Notes: generated from the sequence alone by a model not told the origin. A stretch of DNA of 10,740 bases from Streptomyces sp. MMG1533 (GCF_001279775.1 NZ_LGDG01000047.1:1-10740), one strand, 5' to 3'. Positions 1 to 6,545 are shown, counted from the first letter of the stretch. A program made the numbers and translations.

Positions 1-893
1 CCCCCACCCCAGGCACCTTCGACCACCGCATGACAGTCTTCGGCGCCGACGACGAATTCCTCGCCACCGCCCTCCCCTTCCTCACGGAAGGTCTCACCGC
101 CCCGGACGAGCCCCCACCCGTAGCCATCACCGCCCCCGACAAACTGGACCTCCTCCACAACGCCCTCGGCCCCGACGCCAAGAACGTAGGCCTCATCCCG
201 CACACCGACTGGTACACGGGCTCGGCCGCCAACGCGATCGCGCAAGGCGCCGGTTACCTCGCCGCCCACGCCGGCCCCGCCGGCCGCGTCCACCTCCTCA
301 TGGAACCCGTGTGGAACGGCCGCGCCGGCCGCTCCCCGCGCGAGACCGCCGAGTGGATCCGTTACGAGGCCCTCGCCAACCTCCTCTTCGCCCCGTTCGC
401 GACCACCGCCATGTGCGTCTACGACGCCCGCACCGCGGGCCCCGCCGTCATCGACGCGGCCCGCCGCACCCACCCGGACACCGGCGTGTACGAGGACCCG
501 GCACGCATCGCCGCCGAGCTGGACGCCGTACCACTGCCACCACCCCCGGCCGACGCGCAACCGCTCGCACGGCCGGACGCCGAAGGGGTACGGCGGCGGG
601 CGCGGGCGCGTGGACTGGCCGTCGCGGACGCGGAGCTGTTCGCCGAGTCGGTCACCGCGACGGCGGCCTCCGTCGGCCCGGTCACCTCCACCCTCCTGTG
701 GGGCGAGGCCCCGTCCTGCGTCTGCGAACTGCGCACCGCCCGCCGCGTCGACGACCCCCTCGCCGGCTTCGTCCCGCCGCCCACCGACGACCTCGAACCC
801 GCCCAGGGACTGTGGTTCGCCCGCCAGGTGTGCGCGTACGTCGACGTCCGCGACGACGGCGCCGGGTCGACGGTCCGCCTCCAGTACGCGTAG
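1..893 (+). CDS. MEDS-domain, RsbA-like anti-sigma regulatory protein (5' end outside window)
   Basis: The reading frame is open from base 3 and encodes FDHR just before the first ATG (base 30). That matches the usual opening of MEDS proteins, so the real start is probably upstream and the gene is cut by the window edge. Counting from the ATG, residues 1-160 fit the MEDS (DcmR-type sensory) domain, including DDEFLATALPFLTEGL and the repeated 'lethal PVWNGR' region typical of it. Residues 205-287 match the end of a HATPase_c_2 (RsbW-like) domain: DPLAGFVPPP, then QGLWFARQVC, then STVRLQY. The N-box expected near residues 205-222 has no E..xN pattern (it reads AESVTATAASVGP), so ATP binding is doubtful. 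By family it should be a cytoplasmic sensor controlling an anti-sigma or sigma pathway; the signal is unknown. The next gene is an intact RsbW-like ATPase 76 bp downstream, which suggests a functional pair. Confidence 0.85.
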   Translation, partial: PTPGTFDHRMTVFGADDEFLATALPFLTEGLTAPDEPPPVAITAPDKLDLLHNALGPDAKNVGLIPHTDWYTGSAANAIAQGAGYLAAHAGPAGRVHLLMEPVWNGRAGRSPRETAEWIRYEALANLLFAPFATTAMCVYDARTAGPAVIDAARRTHPDTGVYEDPARIAAELDAVPLPPPPADAQPLARPDAEGVRRRARARGLAVADAELFAESVTATAASVGPVTSTLLWGEAPSCVCELRTARRVDDPLAGFVPPPTDDLEPAQGLWFARQVCAYVDVRDDGAGSTVRLQYA

Positions 894-920
894 CCACAAC
901 AGCCGTACAGGTACGGAATC

Positions 921-962
921 GGGTAGTCCTCCCCGTGTCCCGACCGGCCGGGGAGGCCACCC
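921..962 (+). promoter_or_regulatory. Inverted repeat covering the RBS of the RsbW-like gene
   Basis: CCTCCCCG (928-935) pairs perfectly with CGGGGAGG (949-956). An outer GGGT (921-924) pairs with ACCC (959-962) across a small internal loop. The GGGGAGG inside the 3' arm is the only good ribosome binding sequence before the ATG at 970. Folded RNA would hide it. It may instead end transcription between the two genes, but no T-run follows. Confidence 0.5.
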
Positions 963-969
963 TGAGAAC

Positions 970-1452
970 ATGCTGCAACTCTCCGGGGAAGCCCTCCCGG
1001 ACCCCGGCCCCAGATACGGCGCCTACCCCCAACCTCCCCTGGGAGCAGGACATCTGAGCGTCGAGTACGACCCCCGCCCCTCCGCGGTCCGCGAGGCCCG
1101 CGCCGAGGTCCGCAGGCAGCTGGAGGGATGGGGTCTGGCGGACCTGGAGGAAGTGCTGGACACGACGGAGCTCCTGGTCAGCGAGCTGGCGACCAACGCC
1201 CTGCTGCACTCGGCGAGCCGCTTCCGGCTCACCCTGACCGCCGCCCACGGGGTGCTGCGCTGCGAGGTCGCGGACTTTGGCCGCCGTACTCCCCAGGTGC
1301 TCGCCGCGGGCGCCTCGGAGAGCGGCCGAGGGATGTTCCTGGTGGATGCGCTCGCGCTGCGCTGGGGCTGTCACCAGGACGGGCCGGGCAAGACCGTCTG
1401 GTTCGAGCTCGGCACGTGCGGGTCCGACGGCTGCGGTCGGCGACAGCCGTAG
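970..1452 (+). CDS. ATP-binding RsbW-like anti-sigma factor kinase
   Basis: This 160-residue protein has a single HATPase_c_2 (GHKL) domain at about residues 35-148. All nucleotide-binding boxes are present: N-box ELLVSELATNALLHS (E72 and N76), G1 region VADFG (D102, G104), and G2 region SGRGMFLVDALALRWG (118-133), closing with GKTVWFEL. Proteins of this family bind or phosphorylate an anti-anti-sigma partner or hold a sigma factor; many occur in each Streptomyces genome and few have a known partner. The ATG at 970 follows GGGGAGG by 13 bases, which is long, so a non-ATG start slightly downstream (the CTG before SVEYDPRPS, residue 29) remains possible. The C-terminal tail (149-160) carries two cysteines. 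It lies close behind the MEDS gene and is probably cotranscribed with it unless the intervening hairpin stops transcription. Confidence 0.85.
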   Translation: MLQLSGEALPDPGPRYGAYPQPPLGAGHLSVEYDPRPSAVREARAEVRRQLEGWGLADLEEVLDTTELLVSELATNALLHSASRFRLTLTAAHGVLRCEVADFGRRTPQVLAAGASESGRGMFLVDALALRWGCHQDGPGKTVWFELGTCGSDGCGRRQP

Positions 1453-1515
1453 CACCCGAGAGTTCCGGACGCCCGGGACGACCGTGCCGGGCTGCCCACC
1501 GCCGGAGCCACAGCC

Positions 1516-1550
1516 CGGGCCCCGGCGGCACGCCCAGCCTCCGGGGCCCG
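1516..1550. terminator. GC-rich 10-bp hairpin, possible terminator
   Basis: CGGGCCCCGG (1516-1525) and CCGGGGCCCG (1541-1550) are perfectly complementary around a 15-base loop. The hairpin sits in the 169-bp spacer after the RsbW-like gene and 71 bases before the transporter start. No T-run follows directly; TTTTCC occurs only at about 1563. Streptomyces terminators often lack a T-run, so a terminator is the simplest reading, with a leader structure for the transporter as the alternative. Confidence 0.45.
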
Positions 1551-1621
1551 TCCGCAACCGCCGTTTTCCTTCACCGCACGCCCTCTTGTGCCCTCGTCCG
1601 CTTTACGCTTTCTTGATCGGC

Positions 1622-2989
1622 ATGGCGGACACCACGGACAACACAGCGACAGGGACGGCAGCCACCCCGGCACCCCGGAAGTCCAGTTGGAAGTACATCG
1701 GCCCCGGAATCGTCGTCGCCGCCACCGGCGTCGGCGCCGGCGACCTCGTCGCCACCCTCATCGCGGGCAGCAACTTCGGCTACACCCTCCTGTGGGCCGC
1801 CGTCATCGGCTGCCTCGTCAAGATCTCCCTCGCCGAGGCGGCGGGCCGCTGGCACCTGTCCACCGGCCGCACCCTCTTCGACGGCTGGGCGAGCCTGGGC
1901 CGCTGGACGACGTGGTTCTTCGTCGTCTACGTCGTGATCTGGGGCTTCGTCTACGGCGCGGCCGCGATGTCGTCCAGCGCGCTGCCACTCCAGGCGCTGT
2001 TCCCTGACGTGATGGACCTCAAGTGGTGGGGCGTCGCGTGCGGTCTGGTCGGCCTGGTCTTCGTCTGGTTCAACAAGTACGAGGTCTTCGAGAAGGTCAT
2101 GACGGTCCTGGTGGGCGTCATGTTCGTGGTGACGGTCTACCTGGCGATCCGCGTCACCCCGAACCTGGGCGAGGCCTTCGCGGGCCTCCTCCCCGTCCTC
2201 CCCGACGAGAAGGACTCCATCCTCAACACCCTCGGCCTGATCGGCGGCGTCGGCGGCACCATCACGCTGGCCGCGTACGGCTACTGGGTCAACGCCAAGG
2301 GCTGGACCAACACGGGCTGGATGAAGGTGATGCGCCTGGACAACCGCGTCGCCTACGCCACCACCGGCATCTTCGTCGTCTCGATGCTCTTCGTGGGAGC
2401 GGAGCTCCTGCACTCGGCCGATGTCGCCATCGCCAGCGGCGACAAGGGCCTGATCCAGCTCAGCGACATCCTGGAGGACAAGTACGGCACGGCGACCGCC
2501 AAGTTCTTCCTGATCGGCTTCTTCGCCACCTCCTTCACCTCGCTGATCGGCGTCTGGCACGGCGTGAGCCTGATGTTCGCGGACTTCGTGGCCCGCTACC
2601 GCGCGGACAGGGCGGCATCGGCATCCGCATCCGCCTCGGGATCGGCATCCGCATCCGCCTCGGCGCCGGCTTCCGGAGAGAAGGTCGCGTCCGGCGAGCG
2701 GGAGCGGTCATGGCCCTTCCGCCTGTACCTGCTCTGGCTGACCTTCCCGCCGATCGTGCTGCTCTTCCAGGGCCAGCCGTTCCGGCTGATCATCCTCTAC
2801 GGCGTGCTCGGCGCCGCCTTCCTCCCCTTCCTGGCCGGCACGCTTATATGGCTGCTGAACTCCGCCCGTACCCCGCGGGAGTGGCGCAACGGCCCCGTGA
2901 GCAACGCGATGCTGGCGATCGCGGGCCTGCTGTTCCTGATCCTGTGCGTGAAGCAGATCTGGGACCAGCCGTGGTCGGAGTTCTTCTAG
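1622..2989 (+). CDS. Nramp-family metal-ion transporter, divergent clade
   Basis: A 455-residue polytopic membrane protein with about eleven hydrophobic segments between residue 25 and 445. The TM1 region (GPGIVVAATGVGAGDLVATL) and the overall pattern are Nramp-like, so it should move divalent metal ions across the cell membrane. The two signature metal-binding motifs are changed: DPGN of TM1 is GAGD (38-41), and MPHN of TM6 falls in GGTITLAAYGYW (211-222), so the metal-coordinating methionine is absent. Substrate therefore cannot be read from the family name. Residues 331-352 form a Ser/Ala tract in the loop before RSWPFRLYLLWL, encoded by a DNA repeat. The ATG at 1622 has only a weak upstream match (GATCGG); no better in-frame ATG lies upstream. 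The gene follows a 169-bp spacer with a hairpin and ends 3 bp from the convergent membrane-protein gene. Confidence 0.85.
   Translation: MADTTDNTATGTAATPAPRKSSWKYIGPGIVVAATGVGAGDLVATLIAGSNFGYTLLWAAVIGCLVKISLAEAAGRWHLSTGRTLFDGWASLGRWTTWFFVVYVVIWGFVYGAAAMSSSALPLQALFPDVMDLKWWGVACGLVGLVFVWFNKYEVFEKVMTVLVGVMFVVTVYLAIRVTPNLGEAFAGLLPVLPDEKDSILNTLGLIGGVGGTITLAAYGYWVNAKGWTNTGWMKVMRLDNRVAYATTGIFVVSMLFVGAELLHSADVAIASGDKGLIQLSDILEDKYGTATAKFFLIGFFATSFTSLIGVWHGVSLMFADFVARYRADRAASASASASGSASASASAPASGEKVASGERERSWPFRLYLLWLTFPPIVLLFQGQPFRLIILYGVLGAAFLPFLAGTLIWLLNSARTPREWRNGPVSNAMLAIAGLLFLILCVKQIWDQPWSEFF
2617..2664 (+). repeat. 24-bp tandem direct repeat inside the transporter gene
   Basis: Two adjacent 24-base units (2617-2640 and 2641-2664) differ at one position only, the last base. 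The units begin ATCGGCATCCGCATCCGC and are in frame, encoding alternating Ser/Ala residues. This looks like replication slippage that lengthened a cytoplasmic or external loop. Confidence 0.85.
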
Positions 2990-2992
2990 GAG

Positions 2993-4255
2993 TTACGCGA
3001 GTTCGTCCCACTTCGGACTGAGGGCGATCTCCCGAAGCTGCTCAATGGTGAGGGCGGGCGTCGCGCGGGTCGCGTCGCTGCTCTGGTCACCGGCGTTGAG
3101 GGCGCTGATCACGACCCGCATGCCGTCCGCCCTCATCGTGTCGGCGGTCCACATGACGACCCCCGAGCCTGCCTTCTCGCCGGGCCCCTGCCGGATGGTC
3201 ACGCGCGTGCCGTTCGGCAGTGTCTCGGAGCCGGAGCCGTAGAGGTCGCCCGCGACGTCCCGCATGTCGGGCTGGACGTTGATCTGGACGAAGCTCCTGC
3301 CCTTGCCGTCATCGACGACGAGGTAGGCGTACTCGGTCTCCTGACCACCCTTGGCGACCGCCTCGACGCCCTTGGGAAGCAGATCGGTGAGGGTCCGCCT
3401 GATGGCGTCGCCGTCGGCTCCGGGCGCGGCGGTGTCCGTCACCGAGGGGTCGGGCTGCCCGGTGTCCTCGGGCATCGCGTCGACGGCCTGCCGCCACACC
3501 CCGGCCGACACCAGCTCCTTCAACTGCGCCTTGGACAGCGGCGGGTTCGGCCTGCTGATCGGCGCGTCCTTCTCCGCCGCCGCGTTCCACTCGCTCACGG
3601 TGACGTACTGCCCGTCCGGCGTGACGAGATCGGCGGTCCACAGCTTGGTGTCGACGCGCCGGTCGGGATACTCGTACCCCTGGAAGATCTTGAGCAGCGA
3701 CCCGTCCGCCAGCCTGCTGGTGCTGCAACTGTCGTACGGCGTCAGCACCTTGTCCGGGCACTCGGCGATCTCCCGGGCCCGATCGCTCCCCGGCGCGATC
3801 CGGTCGAGGCTCATGGACAAGCTCGCGGCACCCTTGCCGTCGTCGAACACGACACGCGCGTACGGCGGCAGCTCCTCGTTCGTGCCCCGCGCATCCGTAT
3901 CGCTGACCTTGCCCTCGGGGAGCAGCTCCTGGAGCGTACGGATCATCTCGAACCGGGACAGGGGCCGGGGCGCGGGCGTCGGACTCGCCTTGGCGGTCGG
4001 CCCCGCGGCCGCGGAGCGCTGTTCCTGCTCCTGGGAGCCGTCACCCGGCAGGATCATCACCCCGCCCACCCCCACGAGCGCGAGACCCGCCGCCCCGCCC
4101 ACGACCGCGGCCCGGCGGCGCAGCCGCAGTCGGCGCCCGCGCGCGTGCCCGGCTGCGGCGAGCGCGGCACCGTCGGGGTGGAAGGTGTGTCCGGCCTGGC
4201 GCAGCGCGGCGCCGAGCCGGTCCTCGAAGGGGTCGCTGTGCTGTTCAACGGGCAT
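2993..4255 (-). CDS. Single-pass membrane protein with duplicated extracellular domain, probable sigma-factor partner
   Basis: This 420-residue protein has a cytoplasmic N-terminus (1-48, ending in an Arg-rich stretch), one membrane segment at about 49-69, a Pro/Thr-rich linker (80-100) and a large outer region. The outer region is two related halves. Residues 104-260 contain RTLQELLPEG, then ARVVFDDGKG, then LWTADLVTPDGQYVTVS, then PPLSKAQLKEL. Residues 285-418 contain RTLTDLLPKG, then AYLVVDDGKG, then MWTADTMRADGMRVVIS, then PALTIEQLREI. Two cysteines (C166, C177) occur only in the first half and could form a disulfide. It starts 60 bp after the ECF sigma gene on the same strand, the usual place for a sigma regulator. 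No zinc-binding HxxxCxxC anti-sigma motif is present, so direct sigma binding is inferred from position, not shown. Confidence 0.75.
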   Translation of the reverse strand: MPVEQHSDPFEDRLGAALRQAGHTFHPDGAALAAAGHARGRRLRLRRRAAVVGGAAGLALVGVGGVMILPGDGSQEQEQRSAAAGPTAKASPTPAPRPLSRFEMIRTLQELLPEGKVSDTDARGTNEELPPYARVVFDDGKGAASLSMSLDRIAPGSDRAREIAECPDKVLTPYDSCSTSRLADGSLLKIFQGYEYPDRRVDTKLWTADLVTPDGQYVTVSEWNAAAEKDAPISRPNPPLSKAQLKELVSAGVWRQAVDAMPEDTGQPDPSVTDTAAPGADGDAIRRTLTDLLPKGVEAVAKGGQETEYAYLVVDDGKGRSFVQINVQPDMRDVAGDLYGSGSETLPNGTRVTIRQGPGEKAGSGVVMWTADTMRADGMRVVISALNAGDQSSDATRATPALTIEQLREIALSPKWDELA

Positions 4256-4315
4256 GGCAAACCACCGTTTCGGCGTGATGGAAGGTGTCGGACGTAGTGG
4301 AACGGGAACGGGCTG

Positions 4316-4825
4316 TCAGGGACTGACGTACTCGGTGAGGTCCTCGCCCAGGAGCTCGCGCAGTCTCCCCAGAGCCCGGATGCAGCGGGTGCGTACGGCG
4401 GCCGAGCTGACGTTCATCGCGTCGGCGGTCTCCTCGATGGACCGGTCCTCCCAGTACCGCAGGACGACCACAGCCCGGTCCTTGGCGGGCAGCCGCGCCA
4501 GCGCCTCCAACAGCGTCAGCCGCAGCGAGACGTCGCCGTGGTGCCCGTCGGCCCGGTCGGGCAGCACGTCGGTGGCCCGCTCGGTACTGCTGCGGCGGCG
4601 CTGGTGGGTGAGGAAGGTCCGGGTGAGGACGGTCTGCGCGTACCCGGCGGGGTTGCCGACGCGGGCCACCCGGTGCCAGCTGATGTACAGCCGGCCCAGG
4701 GTCTCCTGCACCAGGTCCTCGGCGAGATGCGTGTCCCCCGCGGTGAGCAGACACGCGGACCGGTACAGATGAGCAGCGCGCGCCGCGGCGAACTCCGCGT
4801 ACTGATCCGCCAGGACCTTCCTCAT
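4316..4825 (-). CDS. ECF RNA polymerase sigma factor, SigE-like Streptomyces family
   Basis: A 169-residue sigma-70 family protein. Region 2 (about 12-78) includes HLAEDLVQETLGRLYISWHR, which binds core polymerase and the -10 element. Region 4 (about 103-160) includes LPAKDRAVVVLRYWEDRSI and the helix-turn-helix SIEETADAMNVSSAAVRTRC that reads the -35 element. Length and sequence fit the small SigE-type ECF group common in streptomycetes. The ATG at 4823-4825 has a strong AGGGGGAG at 4829-4836. The membrane protein downstream is the likely regulator, so the pair may carry an envelope signal to transcription. Autoregulation is suggested by an ECF-type promoter candidate upstream. Confidence 0.92.
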   Translation of the reverse strand: MRKVLADQYAEFAAARAAHLYRSACLLTAGDTHLAEDLVQETLGRLYISWHRVARVGNPAGYAQTVLTRTFLTHQRRRSSTERATDVLPDRADGHHGDVSLRLTLLEALARLPAKDRAVVVLRYWEDRSIEETADAMNVSSAAVRTRCIRALGRLRELLGEDLTEYVSP

Positions 4826-4875
4826 GTGCTCCCCCTGCGCCGTGCCCCGACTCTGCTCTCCGCCCTCAACTCATT

Positions 4876-4903
4876 GACGCGGTGGGCCCCCGGAAATGTT
4901 TCA
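4876..4903 (-). promoter_or_regulatory. Candidate ECF-type promoter for the sigma operon
   Basis: On the minus strand TGAAAC (4898-4903) is followed after 18 bases by CGTC (4876-4879), 50 bases before the sigma start codon. An AAC-containing -35 and a CGTC -10 are the common ECF pattern, so this could be the sigma factor's own target. The spacer is slightly long, and the call rests on pattern only. Confidence 0.35.
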
Positions 4904-4997
4904 CGGCGGCTTTGCGACGCGGGTGCGAGGGTCTGTCGGGGGACGGGCGGGTAGGTTGCGTTCGACCCATCGGTGAGGCGCGAGGAGCAGACGGACC

Positions 4998-5402
4998 ATG
5001 AACCATGCGGCGTACGGCCCGCAGCCGCCGGATGGCACCCAGCCGCCGCCCCCACCCGTGCCACCGGGCTTCGGCCCACCGCCGCCGCAGTACGCGTTCG
5101 CGCCACCCCAGCCTGCCGCCACGGGACCGGAATTCCTCGCGGTGGACCGCCACAGCTCGATCGTGGTCGACACGTCGGGCGTCATCTTCGAGATCAACGG
5201 CCACGAGGCCGAGTTCCCCTGGCCCGAAATCCGCAGCGTCCACTACAAGGCGAGCCCCTCGGGCAAGTCCCTCATGATGGCGATCGTCCACCTCGACGGC
5301 ACGGTGTACGAGTGCGTCGTGGACGCGAAGCCGAGGGAGCTGCTGAGGGAGTGGTTCGGGCAACTGCCGGCGGTGCTGGGGTATTACCGGCCGATGGGGT
5401 AG
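4998..5402 (+). CDS. Small Pro-rich protein with PH-like C-terminal domain, unknown function
   Basis: This 134-residue protein has a Pro/Gly/Tyr-rich disordered N-terminus (1-42, with runs of four and five prolines) and a compact part (45-134). The compact part alternates short strands (LAVDRHSSIVVDTSGVIFE, then FPWPEIRSVHY, then LMMAIVHLDGTVYEC) and ends with a helix (KPRELLREWFGQL). That order of strands plus a final helix resembles small PH-like domains of actinobacterial proteins; I cannot name a family. GAGGAG at 4982-4987, ten bases before the ATG, supports the start. It has no signal peptide or membrane segment. It diverges from the ECF sigma gene across a 172-bp spacer, so it could be a target of that sigma factor, but nothing in the sequence proves this. 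Confidence 0.8.
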   Translation: MNHAAYGPQPPDGTQPPPPPVPPGFGPPPPQYAFAPPQPAATGPEFLAVDRHSSIVVDTSGVIFEINGHEAEFPWPEIRSVHYKASPSGKSLMMAIVHLDGTVYECVVDAKPRELLREWFGQLPAVLGYYRPMG

Positions 5403-5411
5403 GTCGCCGTC

Positions 5412-5434
5412 GGGGGGTGGGGGAGGGGGCGGGG
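5412..5434 (+). other. G-quadruplex-type sequence in convergent gap
   Basis: Runs of 6, 5, 5 and 4 guanines separated by single bases (T, A, C) fill most of the 32 bp between the stop codons of two convergent genes. Four G-runs with one-base loops are the most stable form of G-quadruplex motif. No hairpin terminator fits in this gap, so it may help end transcription of the + strand gene, where the RNA would be G-rich. Confidence 0.7.
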
Positions 5435-5626
5435 TCAGAGGAGGTGGTCGGCCTTCCCTGCCTTGATGTCGAGGATCATCGTGCGGAGGGCTTCGCGGGA
5501 GTCGGTGAGGTAGGCGTCTTCGGCGCCGGATATGGCGATGTAGGCGTTGCCTTCGGGGTCGGTGCCGAGGCGGAAGCAGGAGTTACCCTCCCCGCAGAAC
5601 GGCTCCTCCCAAGTGATCTCGATCAT
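5435..5626 (-). CDS. DUF397 small protein, partner of the XRE regulator
   Basis: A 63-residue acidic protein beginning MIEITWEEPFCGEGNSC and continuing with a short strand-rich core (NAYIAISGAEDAYLTDS) and a C-terminal helix (REALRTMILDI). The W..PFCGEGNSC opening is the DUF397 signature. Start choice is clear: GAGGAGA lies just before the ATG (5624-5626), and the upstream regulator stops 11 bases earlier, so the two are translationally close and surely one transcript. In Streptomyces, DUF397 proteins accompany WhiJ/AbaA-type XRE regulators and are proposed to bind them and modulate DNA binding; several such sets influence sporulation or antibiotic production. The exact role of this pair is unknown. 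Confidence 0.9.
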   Translation of the reverse strand: MIEITWEEPFCGEGNSCFRLGTDPEGNAYIAISGAEDAYLTDSREALRTMILDIKAGKADHLL

Positions 5627-5637
5627 CGGGCTTCTCC

Positions 5638-6489
5638 TCACAGGTCGTTGGCGATACCCCGGATGAAGTCGCGCGATGCCGCCGACGACAGGGCGATGCC
5701 CTCCATCCAGTCCAGGTGGGCACGGTACTTCGCCAACTGGGCCTCCGCGTACAGGAAATCGGGCCCGTGAGAGTTGTCGATCTGAACGGTGTCGAGCTGC
5801 GGCACTGGTCCTTCCGCGTACAGCACGGTCTGCCCGGCCCCGGGAAATGCACCCGCCTCGAAAGGGATGACCAGGAGCGTCACGTTGTCCTGCTCGGACT
5901 TCTTCAGCAGATCCTCGAGTTGGGCCCTGGCGACCTCCTGTCCACCGAACCGCATCCGGAGCGCGGCCTCGTGCACGATGGCGACGAAGTCGGGCGGGTT
6001 GTCGCCGTCCAGCACCTGCTGCCGTTCCACGCGGTGGGCAAGACGCAGGGCGACCTCGTGGTGCGGCAGCTCCGGAATGACCACCCGGAAGATGGCCAGC
6101 GCATGGTCGGAGGTCTGCAACAGCCCCGGGATGTGCACGGAGTACGCGGCTCGCATCCGGACGGCATTCGCCTCCAACTCGGCGATGTCCAGCAACCCTT
6201 GGGGAAGAGCTCCGCGGTACTTGTCCCACCAGCCTCGCTGGCCCGTGCGTGCCATCTCCACCAGTGCGTCTACGTACCGCTCGTCCTGGCAGTCGCAGTT
6301 GCAGGCGAGGGTGCGCACGCGCTCCGCGCTGATGCCGCGGATTCCCGTCTCGATGTTGGAGATCTTGGCCCGGTCCACTCCGAGCAGTCCGGCCGCGTAC
6401 TCCGCAGTCATGCCCGCCGACATGCGCATTCTGCGCAGCTCGGCGCCAAGTCGCTTCTGACGCTCCGTCGGTGACGTCCTCGCTGCCAT
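5638..6489 (-). CDS. WhiJ-type XRE transcriptional regulator with DUF5753
   Basis: This 283-residue cytoplasmic DNA-binding protein has an N-terminal helix-turn-helix (about 12-65, including MTAEYAAGLLGVDRAKISNI and ETGIRGIS). A DUF5753 domain (about 95-275) follows, marked by IPGLLQTSDHALAIF (120-134) and RVERQQVL. A short Cys-rich sequence CNCDC (63-67) lies between them. The ATG at 6487-6489 was chosen because GGGGAAGGA precedes it and the protein then starts like its relatives (MAART..TERQKRLGAELRRMR). An upstream ATG at 6603 would add 38 residues with no homology or good RBS. The DUF397 gene follows 11 bp downstream and a degenerate HATPase gene diverges upstream, which is the WhiJ/AbaA arrangement. 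A long inverted repeat overlaps its leader and may be its own operator. Confidence 0.92.
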   Translation of the reverse strand: MAARTSPTERQKRLGAELRRMRMSAGMTAEYAAGLLGVDRAKISNIETGIRGISAERVRTLACNCDCQDERYVDALVEMARTGQRGWWDKYRGALPQGLLDIAELEANAVRMRAAYSVHIPGLLQTSDHALAIFRVVIPELPHHEVALRLAHRVERQQVLDGDNPPDFVAIVHEAALRMRFGGQEVARAQLEDLLKKSEQDNVTLLVIPFEAGAFPGAGQTVLYAEGPVPQLDTVQIDNSHGPDFLYAEAQLAKYRAHLDWMEGIALSSAASRDFIRGIANDL

Positions 6490-6496
6490 GCAGATC

Positions 6497-6545
6497 CTTC
6501 CCCGTGCGGTCGTAAGCAGTGTGCCGCCTGACCGCACGAGGGAAG
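6497..6545. promoter_or_regulatory. 15-bp inverted repeat over the XRE leader and RBS
   Basis: CTTCCC (6497-6502) plus CGTGCGGTC (6503-6511) pair with GACCGCACG (6530-6538) plus GGGAAG (6540-6545), with one unpaired A at 6539 and an 18-base centre. In the minus-strand transcript the arm nearest the gene contains the GGGGAAGGA ribosome binding sequence. It could be a dyad operator for the regulator itself or an RNA hairpin that masks the RBS. Confidence 0.6.

Noticed and set aside
311..1057. Long Arg/Pro-rich open frame over the MEDS gene
   Set aside because: Shadow frame of high-GC coding DNA; composition is repetitive Arg/Pro and no domain is visible.
1586..1609. Promoter (TTGTGC and TACGCT) before the transporter
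   Set aside because: The spacer is only 12 bases, too short for a sigma-70 type promoter.
1571..2560. 329-codon open frame opposite the transporter
   Set aside because: Asp/Glu/Ala/Val-rich antisense shadow of a clear membrane protein gene.
3351..4772. 473-codon open frame opposite the sigma/membrane-protein pair
   Set aside because: Spans two well-supported genes on the other strand and has Ser/Arg-rich shadow composition.
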